DNA of 64,000 nt. It comes from Enoplosus armatus. Lineage: Eukaryota; Chordata; Actinopteri; Centrarchiformes; Enoplosidae. Shown here piece after piece: positions 11,248 through 21,100 of the stretch; within the stretch, counting starts at the first letter, position 1; each line of letters opens with the position of its first letter. A program made the translations under genes and the position numbers. Where the stretch lies: NCBI RefSeq assembly GCF_043641665.1, contig NC_092191.1, forward strand, positions 1,684,001 to 1,748,000, read 5' to 3'. The notes under the pieces are model-generated. The model was given only the letters and a program-made list of their open reading frames with translations, was not told the origin of the DNA and searched no databases.

Positions 11248-13973
11248 CTAACACCTTGTGCTAATCATTGGCTCTGATGCCTCGGTCTGAGAGCTGTTTC
11301 TATTCAACTTCTCCTTCTCGTTCTGTTCTGTGGCGCCACCTACTGGTGTCGGTGGTTGAGGTGAGTGCTGGGCTTTCACTTTGAACACATCCCACCTCTC
11401 AGGAAGCAGGCCTTTGATGAAGAGCACAGAAAACAGGTAGGAGAACAACAAGATGGCAGCAACGGCCGACAGCATTGAGATGGTCTTAACCGGAGCGTAC
11501 TGGACATAAACACCGTCCTCAAGAGTGCATCCTGGGAAGCGTATGACTGGCGCTAACCCTAGCGATGGGTCTCCACTGAGCAGTCTTAACGTAAATCCCA
11601 CCAGCATGCCCATAACAGCTCCATAACCATTGGAGATGTTGAAGAAGAGGACGCAGACGAGTTGAGGGAAGACCACGACGTAGGCCACCTCAGCACCAAG
11701 GAACCAGAACATCAGGATGCTGTTTTTCAGGCTGGTGAGTGATGTACCAACCAAGCCCACTACCACCACAGCAGCACGGATCACCCACTGAATCTCTCTG
11801 TCTGATGCCTGAAGAAGAACAGGTAAACAGCAAATGACTGAGACTGTGCTGCTTTCAAACACCTCCCTCACTGCTTTCTTCTCTTGTTCCCTCCTCTTCC
11901 TAGTCTCTTTCTCCATCATGCCACTTTTTTTTTTATTCCATTGATACTCTCCTGCACTCCATTGCTTCTTCAAAATAAATGCCTCAACTTCGCAATAGCA
12001 AACAGTAGTTTAGTCAGCTTTTTTTGTTGTGATGCAGAAGAAGTGCATTTTTTCACCTGAGGCCTCAGGATGTTGTTGTATATGTTGACAGTGAAGACAG
12101 AAGCCGCAGAAAGCAAAGCAGAGTCAGCCGATGACATCACGGCGGCAGCCACACATCCAGTACCGATAATGGAGATAAAGGACGGGGTGAGGTGCTGCAG
12201 GGCAATGGGCAGAACCAGAGCTGCTTCCCCACGCTCATATGGAGATGGAGAACCATAGGAAGTCAGGTTCCAGTCTGAGGCATGGACACAAAGGAAGGAA
12301 AGATTAAATAATGGTCACATTATCTGTCTGAGTGATATTACTTCGTAGAACTAAGCACTGTGTGATAAGATATAAGGAGCAGCTTACAGCCGCGCTGTGC
12401 CTAAGTACATCCTAGCGTGACTGTAGACTAGGGCATTCACGACTTCTGCTCCAGATGATTAATCGCAGGAGATATGTCGTATTGTTTTCACCCAATAACA
12501 ATGATCAATTCTGTCAAAAAGGTCTCAAATACAACCAGTAAAAGGTTAACTAATGTAGGCGGGACTAACCTGCACCATGCTAAAACCACAGATGAATGAT
12601 TAGTTTACAACCATGCACAGCGTCGACCAGTGGTTTTGATAGTCGACTAGTCAACTAATCGACTATTCTGTGAAACCCCTACTGCAGACTCTTGGCCATT
12701 TTTAAAGATTATCTCAAGGAGGGATGCCTGTAACTGGTTTAAAGGCTATTCAATACACAAACATCAGCGTGTGAGACTCAAACTCTTAATTCTTGCCGTT
12801 ACTAAGGATGAGTCATAGGGATCCATTTTTGGCTCCCTCCTGTTTACCATTAATATACTGTTTTGTCTCTACTGTGCATCAGATTCATCTTTATGCAGAT
12901 GATACTGGTTTATATTGTGTTGCTGAATCTGTCTATTTAGCCATGTAGAAATGGCAACTCTTAAATAATGATATTAGATTCATATACAAATTGTTCTTTT
13001 TGAACGACTCTAAAAGAGGAACGAGTTAACTCGATTCACAAGCGGGAGTGAATCCAAAATCCTGCTTCTGTATGCGCATTTGTGCATAATCATAATCAAT
13101 TTTGCACATCTCCACTCTGAGCAGGTTTAATATTGAGGGGATCACACAACACAAATAGTGTGGCATCTGGCTTAATTACAAAGAGGATTGTTGATGCAGT
13201 TTTCTTCTCAGTTGTGGACGACAGGATTCATTTGTAGACATGCTGTTATCTCCACTCTCACTGTTTAAAACAATCAGCTCTTCATTTTATATGGTGATTA
13301 CACCTGGGTTTAAAACCCCACAGTTTGCTATGTAAAAAAACAGAAGGCCACCTTGGTCTATGCCTGAGACCCGCTGAGCAAGTTATGCAAAGTCAAGATG
13401 TGGGTGTTTCTTTAGTTTCTCTTACTTAACTCTGGTATTTACAGGTCTTGTTCTTTCTTTAACACAGGTGCATAAAAGTCGAAGCTGTTATTACCTGTTG
13501 ATGCAGCGGCTGCCCCAAGCAGTATAGGAGGTATCCCAAATATAAGAAAGACGAAAGCAGCAACGCAGCATGTGAGCTTGGCTGTGGCTGAGGAAGAAGC
13601 CGACAGGGTCCTCTGGTGGAGGCACTGATATCCCAGACTTCCCAGTGCCTTAAAAGTAAAACACTTAGTTGGTTAATTGAATCCCTGTCAGGTAAATGCT
13701 ACAATATTTCTGCCTGCTATTAACACTGAGACATTCATTCAGATGAAATGGAAAATTCCTTAAACTATACAAATACAGTCGAAGGATAGTTCACCTTGAC
13801 ATTTACAGACATAGGCTGTGGCTACAACCTGTCTGATTCTTATCATGAAAAACTATCCACAATTTAAATATTTTTTTTATTTAACATCATTCCAAATATC
13901 TTTATCAAGACTAGAGTGAATTGAATATTAAACCTGCTCAGAGTGAATTGAAATATATACAGTATATATATAC

Positions 13974-14007
<34 letters not shown>

Positions 14008-16901
14008 ATATTGTTGCTTCCTTACAAAGAATAAGAAATCATCAATTATTATCCAGGTCTTTTCCAGCCCCGGTTTTCCAATCCAGGGAGCGTGTAAGGT
14101 GTTGTTCATCAGCGTCTGGCTAATGTCCAAGGAGGAAGGGTTCATCAAAACAAAGGGAACACAGAGCCACTGCAGAGACAAATCAAGATGTAAAGGATTA
14201 ACACACACAAGTCTTTGATGCCTTGTGTGAGAGTGTGAAAACAAAAAGCCTGACACTCTAAACTAAAAGTTCAGCAAACTCACCAAGCTAATGAAAATGA
14301 GGAGAAGCTGTATAATGTCTGTGTAGGCCACAGAGTAGAGACCTCCCAGCAGGGTGTAGGTGATGGCCACAGCAGCAGAGATCCAGATGCACACAGTGTA
14401 GGACAAATCCAGGACCATACTCATGGTTCCTCCTGTCAAACATATTGTGTCAGTGATATTTTATAACCTTTGTGTGAATATTACAATTTCATATTCATTG
14501 TTCTAGTCATATTTACACAGCATAGATACGAATTTGTATCTATTCATGCATTTATTTTACTTAGAAATATATGTTTATATATATGTGTGAGTAAAGTGCT
14601 TATGTATATATCGTACCTAAACCTATTAGTGTTGTAGGCACCCAGACCACATCAATAGACAGTGAAACCAGGGATAGTCCAGCTGTTAGTAGTTTTCCAT
14701 ACTTGGCATGGAAAGGGTCCATCATCGTCACACAGTTTCTCTCTCTCATTGGCTTGGCAAACACCAAGCCAGCTCGATTTAAAAAAAGGACAGAGCATAT
14801 CACATTAGAAAAAGAAACTCAAATGAGGGGGCAAAAACAAAACAATAAAAAGGAAAAATGATATGGAAGGACGGGCTTGGTAGAATGTCGTAGACAGCCT
14901 AGATCAAAAATCTGAGTTGATTGGGCTCAAAAGTTGGCTCCTATCTTGTCCAGGCTCCCTGTTGCTGCATTCCAACCATCCTGCTGGCTCGCTCCTCCTT
15001 GACTGATGCTCCTGGATCAGCACCCTCCTGTCGTTTCCCTGTGTCTTGTGGTAGCGTGGCGTTGTATTGCCCAAGCCAGACCTTCCATCTGTCCCCGTGT
15101 CCACCTGCACTTTGTGCATTAGCATTACCTCTGCCACCCACCACATTCGTCCTGTTCTGGCCTCGATGTCAGCCTGGGAGACGTTTGGGTCACAGGATTC
15201 ACGGTATTGCAGCATCTTCCTCGTGCAGGTCATATTGGAGGTCTTCAGCAACTGTGGCTAATTATGTTTTGTAAATGTGCATCTTGCCGTCTCAAGGGAA
15301 GTGAATACAATTGACTAACTGCTGACATCATTCATGTTAACACTGATGTAATTTTTGGGCGGGTTTCATTAATGTCAAGTTATGAGGCAGCCTAGGTCAT
15401 TAATATTCCTGTGTAATATACAGCGATTCCTGCTTTTTGACGCAGATTGTCAGGCTGTATTTGTTGTGTTACACATGCAGACATACAGCATCCTGTCAGA
15501 GGTCATTTCAAACTCTTACCAATAATAAAAGATGAGCTGTATGCTGTTAACATCATGATTGTCCAGGTTAGTCCCATAGAGGGCGTGTACACCATCTCAG
15601 CTGTGCCAACAATTAAGCCTCCTCCGACCCACGTAGCTACAGGATGGATGAACACACAGCAAGACATTTAGTGGACAAACAGCAGCTATTTGGACAGAGG
15701 ACAAAAGGTTCATCATTGATCAACTTTCAGTGGCATCATCTCATGATAAGATCATACCATATTATCGTAAATGGTCTTCACCTATATAGCGCTTTTCAAC
15801 CTTAATGGTCACCGATGGAGACCGAGCTGCTATGCAAGGTGCTGGCCTAATAATTCAATCAATCACTTTAGTTGTTTATTGATTGTGCATCTGTGAAACA
15901 AAAACACAAGTTTACAAGGCAAGGCTCATAAACACAACATAAAATTAAAATGTAAAAACAAGTTTACATAAGTTACATAGTAACTCCATCATTAAAAGTG
16001 GCAGCTTTTAGAATGGAGAATATACAGAATATACTGTACAAAAAACTGCAATGTTAGTTCTATTACTGTCTTTTAACCTGGTTGAGGTCTGCTAGTAAAT
16101 GCAACTTCAAATATTAGCAGTTTATGCTGCTGAGAGACAGAGACAGAAGAGTCCTGTTGTAGGCGCAGATCGGCCGGACACTGGTGAGTGTGAGTGCTTT
16201 TATCACCCTACATGTCGTTGGCTTGTTGTTAGCTGTGTAGTAAAGATATTATCTAAAACCCTGCAAGCACTTCACCAGCTGTGATGACACCAGGCCCTGA
16301 AGTATCTTGCCTTCTAAAAAGAATTACTGACAGTGCGTTTAGAGCAACCTCCATGCCTCTGCCTTTCATGGGTTTGTTAACGCTGGTTTAGAACACTAAA
16401 CCTCAAGGATAACCTTGTTTTCATGTTCCTCATTCCTGCTAAAACCCTACAACCACTTATTAAACCCTCGTATTTCATAGCCTATATTTCACTCGGCTGT
16501 TGTGGGACTGATATTTACATTTATATTCACAGACATGTCAGTTTGTTCAAAACATCTTGTTGCTTTATGGAAATTGTTTGTCATCTTGCAGCCAGCAGAT
16601 ATAACACAGACACAGTAAAGAACTTAATAAAGATATTTTACATTCTTAGAAGTATATTTCCTTAAGAATCATGACTTTGTAATTCACAGTCCTACAGTTT
16701 AGGGGTGCTGTCCTCACCTGTCATTGTGAAGATCCCCACCACCCAGCTAATGCTCCGGTTTCCCAGCAGGGCCATGTCCATCCCAGTGGCTGCACTTTTC
16801 TTCTGTTCCCTTTTGGACTTGAAAGAAGCCCAGATGCCGGTCCCAAGGACCAGCAGGTAGAACAACACCATCACTACCACTCCTGGGATGTTGACAGCCA
16901 T
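11248..16901 (-). CDS. slc5a7-like: High-affinity choline transporter 1-like protein, copy B
   Basis: The tandem paralog of copy A, with the same eight coding exons and phases on the minus strand: 16901-16718, 15636-15520, 14772-14617, 14432-14284, 14169-14026, 13648-13495, 12274-12057 and 11808-11248 (stop TAG). It is intact at 560 residues and differs from copy A by hand comparison at V101A, K113N, A143V, V192I, V196L and H464R, plus three silent changes. Exons 1, 2, 6 and 7 look identical. It keeps the same Tyr257 at the putative choline-pocket position, Asp245, the Asn304 glycosylation motif and the divergent tail. It lies head to head with kif20b, about 500 bases from that gene's first exon. 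No stop, frameshift or splice defect is visible, so both copies are probably functional. The exact substrate is unproven. Confidence 0.9.
12380..12600. other. Extra segment in intron 6 of copy B
   Basis: After the shared GATAAGATATAAGGAGCA the two copies part. Copy B carries about 220 bases (AGCTTACAGCCGC to CACAGATGAATGATTAG) and copy A only about 30 before both resume at AGTTTACAACCATGCACAGC. No terminal repeats or coding content were recognised. Confidence 0.5.
13976..14004. repeat. AT dinucleotide repeat
   Basis: An uninterrupted AT run just beyond the 3' end of exon 5 of copy B (14169-14026), replacing the AT-rich minisatellite found at the same place in copy A. Confidence 0.9.
14905..15270 (-). 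mobile_element. Probable LINE fragment in intron 2 of copy B
   Basis: This GC-richer block is absent from copy A and reads better on the minus strand. Two overlapping frames include [17 protein letters not shown] and a stretch rich in [13 protein letters not shown]. The phrase around QQGAWTR recalls a C-terminal part of a fish non-LTR retroelement, but the frame is broken and short. A retroelement remnant is a guess; it is not a host exon, because the neighbouring exons join in phase without it. Confidence 0.3.
15722..16530. other. Extra segment in intron 1 of copy B
   Basis: Copies A and B match up to GGTTCATCATTG and again from GACATGTCAGTTTGTTCAAA. Between these points copy B has about 800 bases and copy A about 35. 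The insert starts near a CTATATAGCGCTTTTCAACC sequence, which resembles the reverse complement of a common fish repeat end. No coding exon was found in it. Confidence 0.5.
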
Positions 16902-16937
16902 GATGGACTGGTTGACTTGCTTTCCCACGAGCTGAAG

Positions 16938-16972
16938 ACTGAGTGACTGACTGAGTGACTGACTGGCTGAGT
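16938..16972. repeat. GACTGAGT short tandem repeat upstream of copy B
   Basis: Imperfect GACT/GAGT units lie 35-70 bases upstream of the copy B start codon. The same array is at 8955-8998 upstream of copy A, so it belongs to the duplicated block. Confidence 0.7.
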
Positions 16973-17359
16973 ATCTTAGAGAAAAAAGGGGATAACATTC
17001 CAGAGAAACAGGAAAAACTAAAACCTCCCCCACCTCGAAAGACACATTGATTTTGTTGTGACTTGTATGTAGAAAACTAAGATACAACACTTTAGATGTT
17101 TTATGTTGTCTGATGATTTGTCTGTTTTTAAGCCCTGGTCCTTGGAGAAACAATGTATTTTTCATAGTTGAAATTACAAATAAGCATGAACTTAAACTTA
17201 GACTAATTATTTAATTCAAACTAAATTATTCAAGTAATCAACAGCTTTTGCTCACTTTCATGCGGCGCTGAACTAAACTAGTTACAATAAACACCCCATT
17301 GCCATTGGACCTTTGCATGAGATAGTCTGATTTCCTCCCAACACAGGAACCACAGAACA

Positions 17360-17371
17360 TGCGCATGCGCA
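17360..17371. promoter_or_regulatory. NRF1 binding site
   Basis: TGCGCATGCGCA is a perfect palindromic match to the NRF1 consensus (YGCGCAYGCGCR). It lies about 150 bases upstream of the first kif20b splice donor, a usual position for a TATA-less vertebrate promoter. Binding is inferred from sequence only. Confidence 0.7.
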
Positions 17372-17378
17372 GTTTCTG

Positions 17379-17404
17379 CTTGAATTCGATTGGTCCGTTT
17401 CAAA
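17379..17404. promoter_or_regulatory. CCAAT box and CHR-like cell-cycle motifs
   Basis: Within 26 bases there are CTTGAA (17,379), ATTGG (17,389-17,393, a CCAAT box on the minus strand) and TTTCAAA (17,398-17,404), whose reverse complement contains TTTGAA, the classical CHR. CHR and CCAAT elements drive G2/M genes through the DREAM and B-Myb-MuvB complexes and NF-Y, which fits a cytokinesis kinesin. Such motifs are short, so chance matches are possible. Confidence 0.5.
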
Positions 17405-17524
17405 CTCAGACCGCGGCTGTGTTGTTGTGTTTAGTTAGCTCAACGTTAGTTAGCAGTTAGCAGCACACAAAAGAATATTCGTCTGTCTCAGAACACAACT
17501 TAATGTCCCAAATATAACCGTCAG
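17405..17524 (+). other. kif20b: kif20b non-coding exon 1 (5' end approximate)
   Basis: CCGTCAG at 17,518-17,524 is followed by a near-ideal donor GTAAGTG. The next exon opens at 18,150 after TTATTGCAG and carries the start codon one base later, so this upstream exon would be entirely untranslated. The transcription start is not visible directly and is placed after the CCAAT/CHR cluster by inference. Confidence 0.6.
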
Positions 17525-18150
17525 GTAAGTGTTGTTGTTGAGTAATAGCCCAGTGGAGTGTCATCGTTGAGTTCTTTTCAGAAAAGTAAACGGACATTTG
17601 TTAAACTGCTTGTTATACTTAACGTTAACGATTATCTGTTGACAGGTGCGGGGCTGCTAGTCATCTGAAAGGTTTCCGCTAACCAGCTTGTTAGCTAACT
17701 TGGCTTGACCGAGAAACGTGTAACTAGTGAGCATAATTTGAAACGATTCATTTTAATATATCGACTGAAACAGATGACTTTAACAAAAGGACTTGGTTTT
17801 TGCTCAGTAACAACCCCCACACCACTTTACGCAACACTTTATTCTGAAACGTTAGCGTCAAAGTTTGATCATTTTCAGTTCACGTTAAATGTCTGCGGTA
17901 TGTGAACCAACGGCTGGTTAACAAGGCTGATTTAGCTAACGTAAAGAGTTGCTTGGTACAGTCCCTGGCGATTTGTTAATGTGTCGATATACAAAAGTGC
18001 CAGGTTTTTGAAGGGCGTTGCGTTACTTACTGTACACTCCCTTAATTTTGTCTTTGTTGAAGGGCAAAGTTAGTGCAAGTGAGGTCACTTGACCTTTTGC
18101 CTTTTTGATACTGTTTTGGTTTACTCTTTTCCTTGTTTATTTATTGCAGG

Positions 18151-21100
18151 ATGATGGAATCATGCCTGAACAACAAGGCTGACAGACGGGAACAGGTAGA
18201 GGGCGACCATTTGAAGAGAGACCTCTCATCAGAATTCAGCACCATACCAGACTCACAGGTAAAATCTGGTAATTAGGGGTCCAAGCACAAAGTGCAGGAA
18301 CCCTATTGTTTTTGTATTGTTCATTATTACCATTGTTGTTGTGATTATTCTTCTGCTGATGAAAGGCAGGTGTACAGTAATGACTAATAATGAATAAACT
18401 GATCTTAAGGACGTCTGTGTCAGGACAGTGTTTTTGTGGTCATAACATTCTCAGTCTTGTTTTACACAGTTGAAAAAAATGTCTCTTTTTCAAGTCTGTC
18501 TTAAAACAATAGTCAGGTGCCCATTTAAACATTGAAACAGGTTTTCCTTGCTGAAACCATTCATCCTGTTCATAAAACAGGTTTCCGTGAATACAGCCCC
18601 TTTTTAGTTTCCAATGGAAGTGTTAGGGGACAAAATCCATAGTCCTCGTTGAGTGTAAAAAAACAAACAAAAAAACGTATCTAGAACTAAAATGAGGCTT
18701 CATCAGCATGCGCATGGTGTAAGGCAAAGAAAGCTAGTCCAGTACTTGGATGAGCCAAATTGACAATCGCTTGCTTTCAGTCAACAACTGGAAAGTCGGG
18801 CCACATCCACACTAACATTAGAAATTTTGAAATCGCCATGTGATTTTCAGATAATTTTCTAAAAGTTTGCAAATTCCCACTGCATTGTTTTCTTAACCTG
18901 CTAGGGAGATGCACACTTTTTAAAATGTATGTTTATTCGACCTAATGCCAAAAAAGTCTTGTCTTTCACTTTCCTCTTGATGTTTGCAGCATTCCAGCAT
19001 CGAGGAGAGAGAACACCTTCAGGTCTTCCTCCGCATCCGACCCTTCACCTCAGCAGAGGGCGATAATGGAGAGTCGCAGGTAAAATACATTAGCTGCTTG
19101 GTTTTCTGCTTGTCAAATCTCTGTTTATGGTTTTTACTCAAAGTACTGAAATTTCAAGACCCTCCCAAGAACAAACTTTGCTTTATAGTTCAGGTTTTCT
19201 GCTGTAATATTCTGTAAATAGATGTAACTAAAAGAGAGAAAATAAATTTTTGTCTTGTTTGTCTCCCTTTTTTTTTTGTTTTTAATAGGACTGTGTTACC
19301 ATCGAGCCCCCTGACACAGTTCTGCTGAAGCCTCCCAGTTTGTCCCTCTCAGCGAGGCTTAGCACTGACAAATCCCTTCCACAGACTGGGCAGCGCTTCC
19401 AGTTCTCTCAGGTTGGTGTTTCCTGGCAGACAAGAAAGCTAAAAAAAAGTGGTGCTCCCATTCAAGAGTAGAAAGTAGCATGAATTTAGAAATAAAAGTA
19501 TGTACAAAATATAAAAAATGAGAAATAGAAAATAAAAATATACACATATATTGATATTTTCTTCTTGTTCTGAATATATCGTCACCTGTATGTGATCCGT
19601 TTGGGTCTTCCTTCATTTTTTTCACGTAACAATAAGGTCACAGGCCAGAAGAGGTTGAGAAATGCCAATATGAAAGGTGGAGTGTTTTTATTACTTTTTA
19701 TTAAAGAGTTCCTACAGTTGACTACTTTTTCCTTCCTTTCCTCCCTCCTTCCTTCAATAGGTGTATGGTCCTGAGACAACACAGAGAGAGCTGTTTGAGG
19801 GAACAGTAAAGGATTTGGTGAAAGATGTTCTCGAAGGGGGAAACTCTCTGGTTTTCACTTATGGAGTCACTAACGCTGGGAAAACCTTCACATTCTTAGG
19901 TCTGTTCCACTCTCTCTTACATTTAAATAGTCCTGCTATTTAAATTAAATTTAAAATGACTGCTAAACTCAATTAAGTTAAAGAAACTGCTGAAGTTTGT
20001 AATGTTGTAAAGTGTTTTTTAGGTCAGATGCAGGAAAGCTCTTTTTCAGCAGTTCTCTGCAGCTTTTTGCACGACACCCTGTATGACGGATCTCATGTGT
20101 CTGATCATTGTAATAGCCACATGGAGTTACGCAATTTTCAGTTTAGCTCAAGCTGTGTCTATCTATGTAGTAAAAGCATAATTTACATTAGGTAGGTGTT
20201 GTAACTTTCTCATTGTAGATTCTGCTTTGTTTGGTGTGTTGGTACCACATACCAAGCTCACCTAGCTTGCCTAGCTACCTGGTACGCTGTCAGGAGATCT
20301 CTGCCTGATGTATTGTCAATAAAAACACAATAGGAGCAGATGAAATAGTGAGTGGGTGCACTTCTTCCCTGCCTGTGCTGAAACTTATTATTAAAGTTGA
20401 AGTAGGGCTCTACTTAGTTGAAGCATCTGGTAGCATCAGTGCATAGCTTTTTTTTTAAAATGTCATAATGACAAAAGACTTTTGTACAGTAGCGTTTTCA
20501 ATCTAATAAAGCCTATTAAAAATATGAAGTTTTGTTCTTGATTTTACAATAAGCCAACAGCTGCTGTCAGATCCGGTGTTATCATTGCACTGATGATAAT
20601 GCATGCACATATCTGTCTGAGGACGAAATGACGCTGTTTTTCAGACATATTTCTGAGATTTTAATGATAATAGAAGGACCCAAACAATATGCTCTTGTCA
20701 CTCCAGGTCCAGATGCTGATGTTGGTATCCTGCCCAGGTCCCTCGATGTAATTTTCAGCAGTATTGATGAACAGGTTTTCTCTGGGATGAGCATTAAACC
20801 TCACCGCAGCCGAGAGTTCACAAGGCTCACCAGGGAGCAGCAAGCTGAGGAAGCGATGTTCAAGAGAAACCTCTTCAGACAACTTAAAGAGGTAGCCTGT
20901 CTGTCCGAGGCTGCCTTGGACATTCAGACCAGCAATAACTGGCAGCATGTTAGTAGAGCAGCAGGATGCATTCAGGGGCGGTACTGTAGTGTAGGTCACC
21001 TGTGTTTTTGCAGCACTCAAACACGCAGTCACTGTAGTTATGAGTAGTAGTAGTTATGAGTGAGTGAAAGGCAAGCCATTAGGCATTCTGTGTAGACAGC

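Larger units (their letters stand above)
16973..17410. promoter_or_regulatory. Shared head-to-head promoter region
   Basis: The copy B transporter starts leftward at 16,901 and the first kif20b exon lies rightward, ending at 17,524. The gap holds no other gene. Homology to the copy A upstream region ends at about 17,050, so most of this segment is specific to the kif20b side. It contains ATTGG boxes at 17,304 and 17,389 and an NRF1 site at 17,360. No TATA box stands out. It could drive kif20b alone or both genes. Confidence 0.5.
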
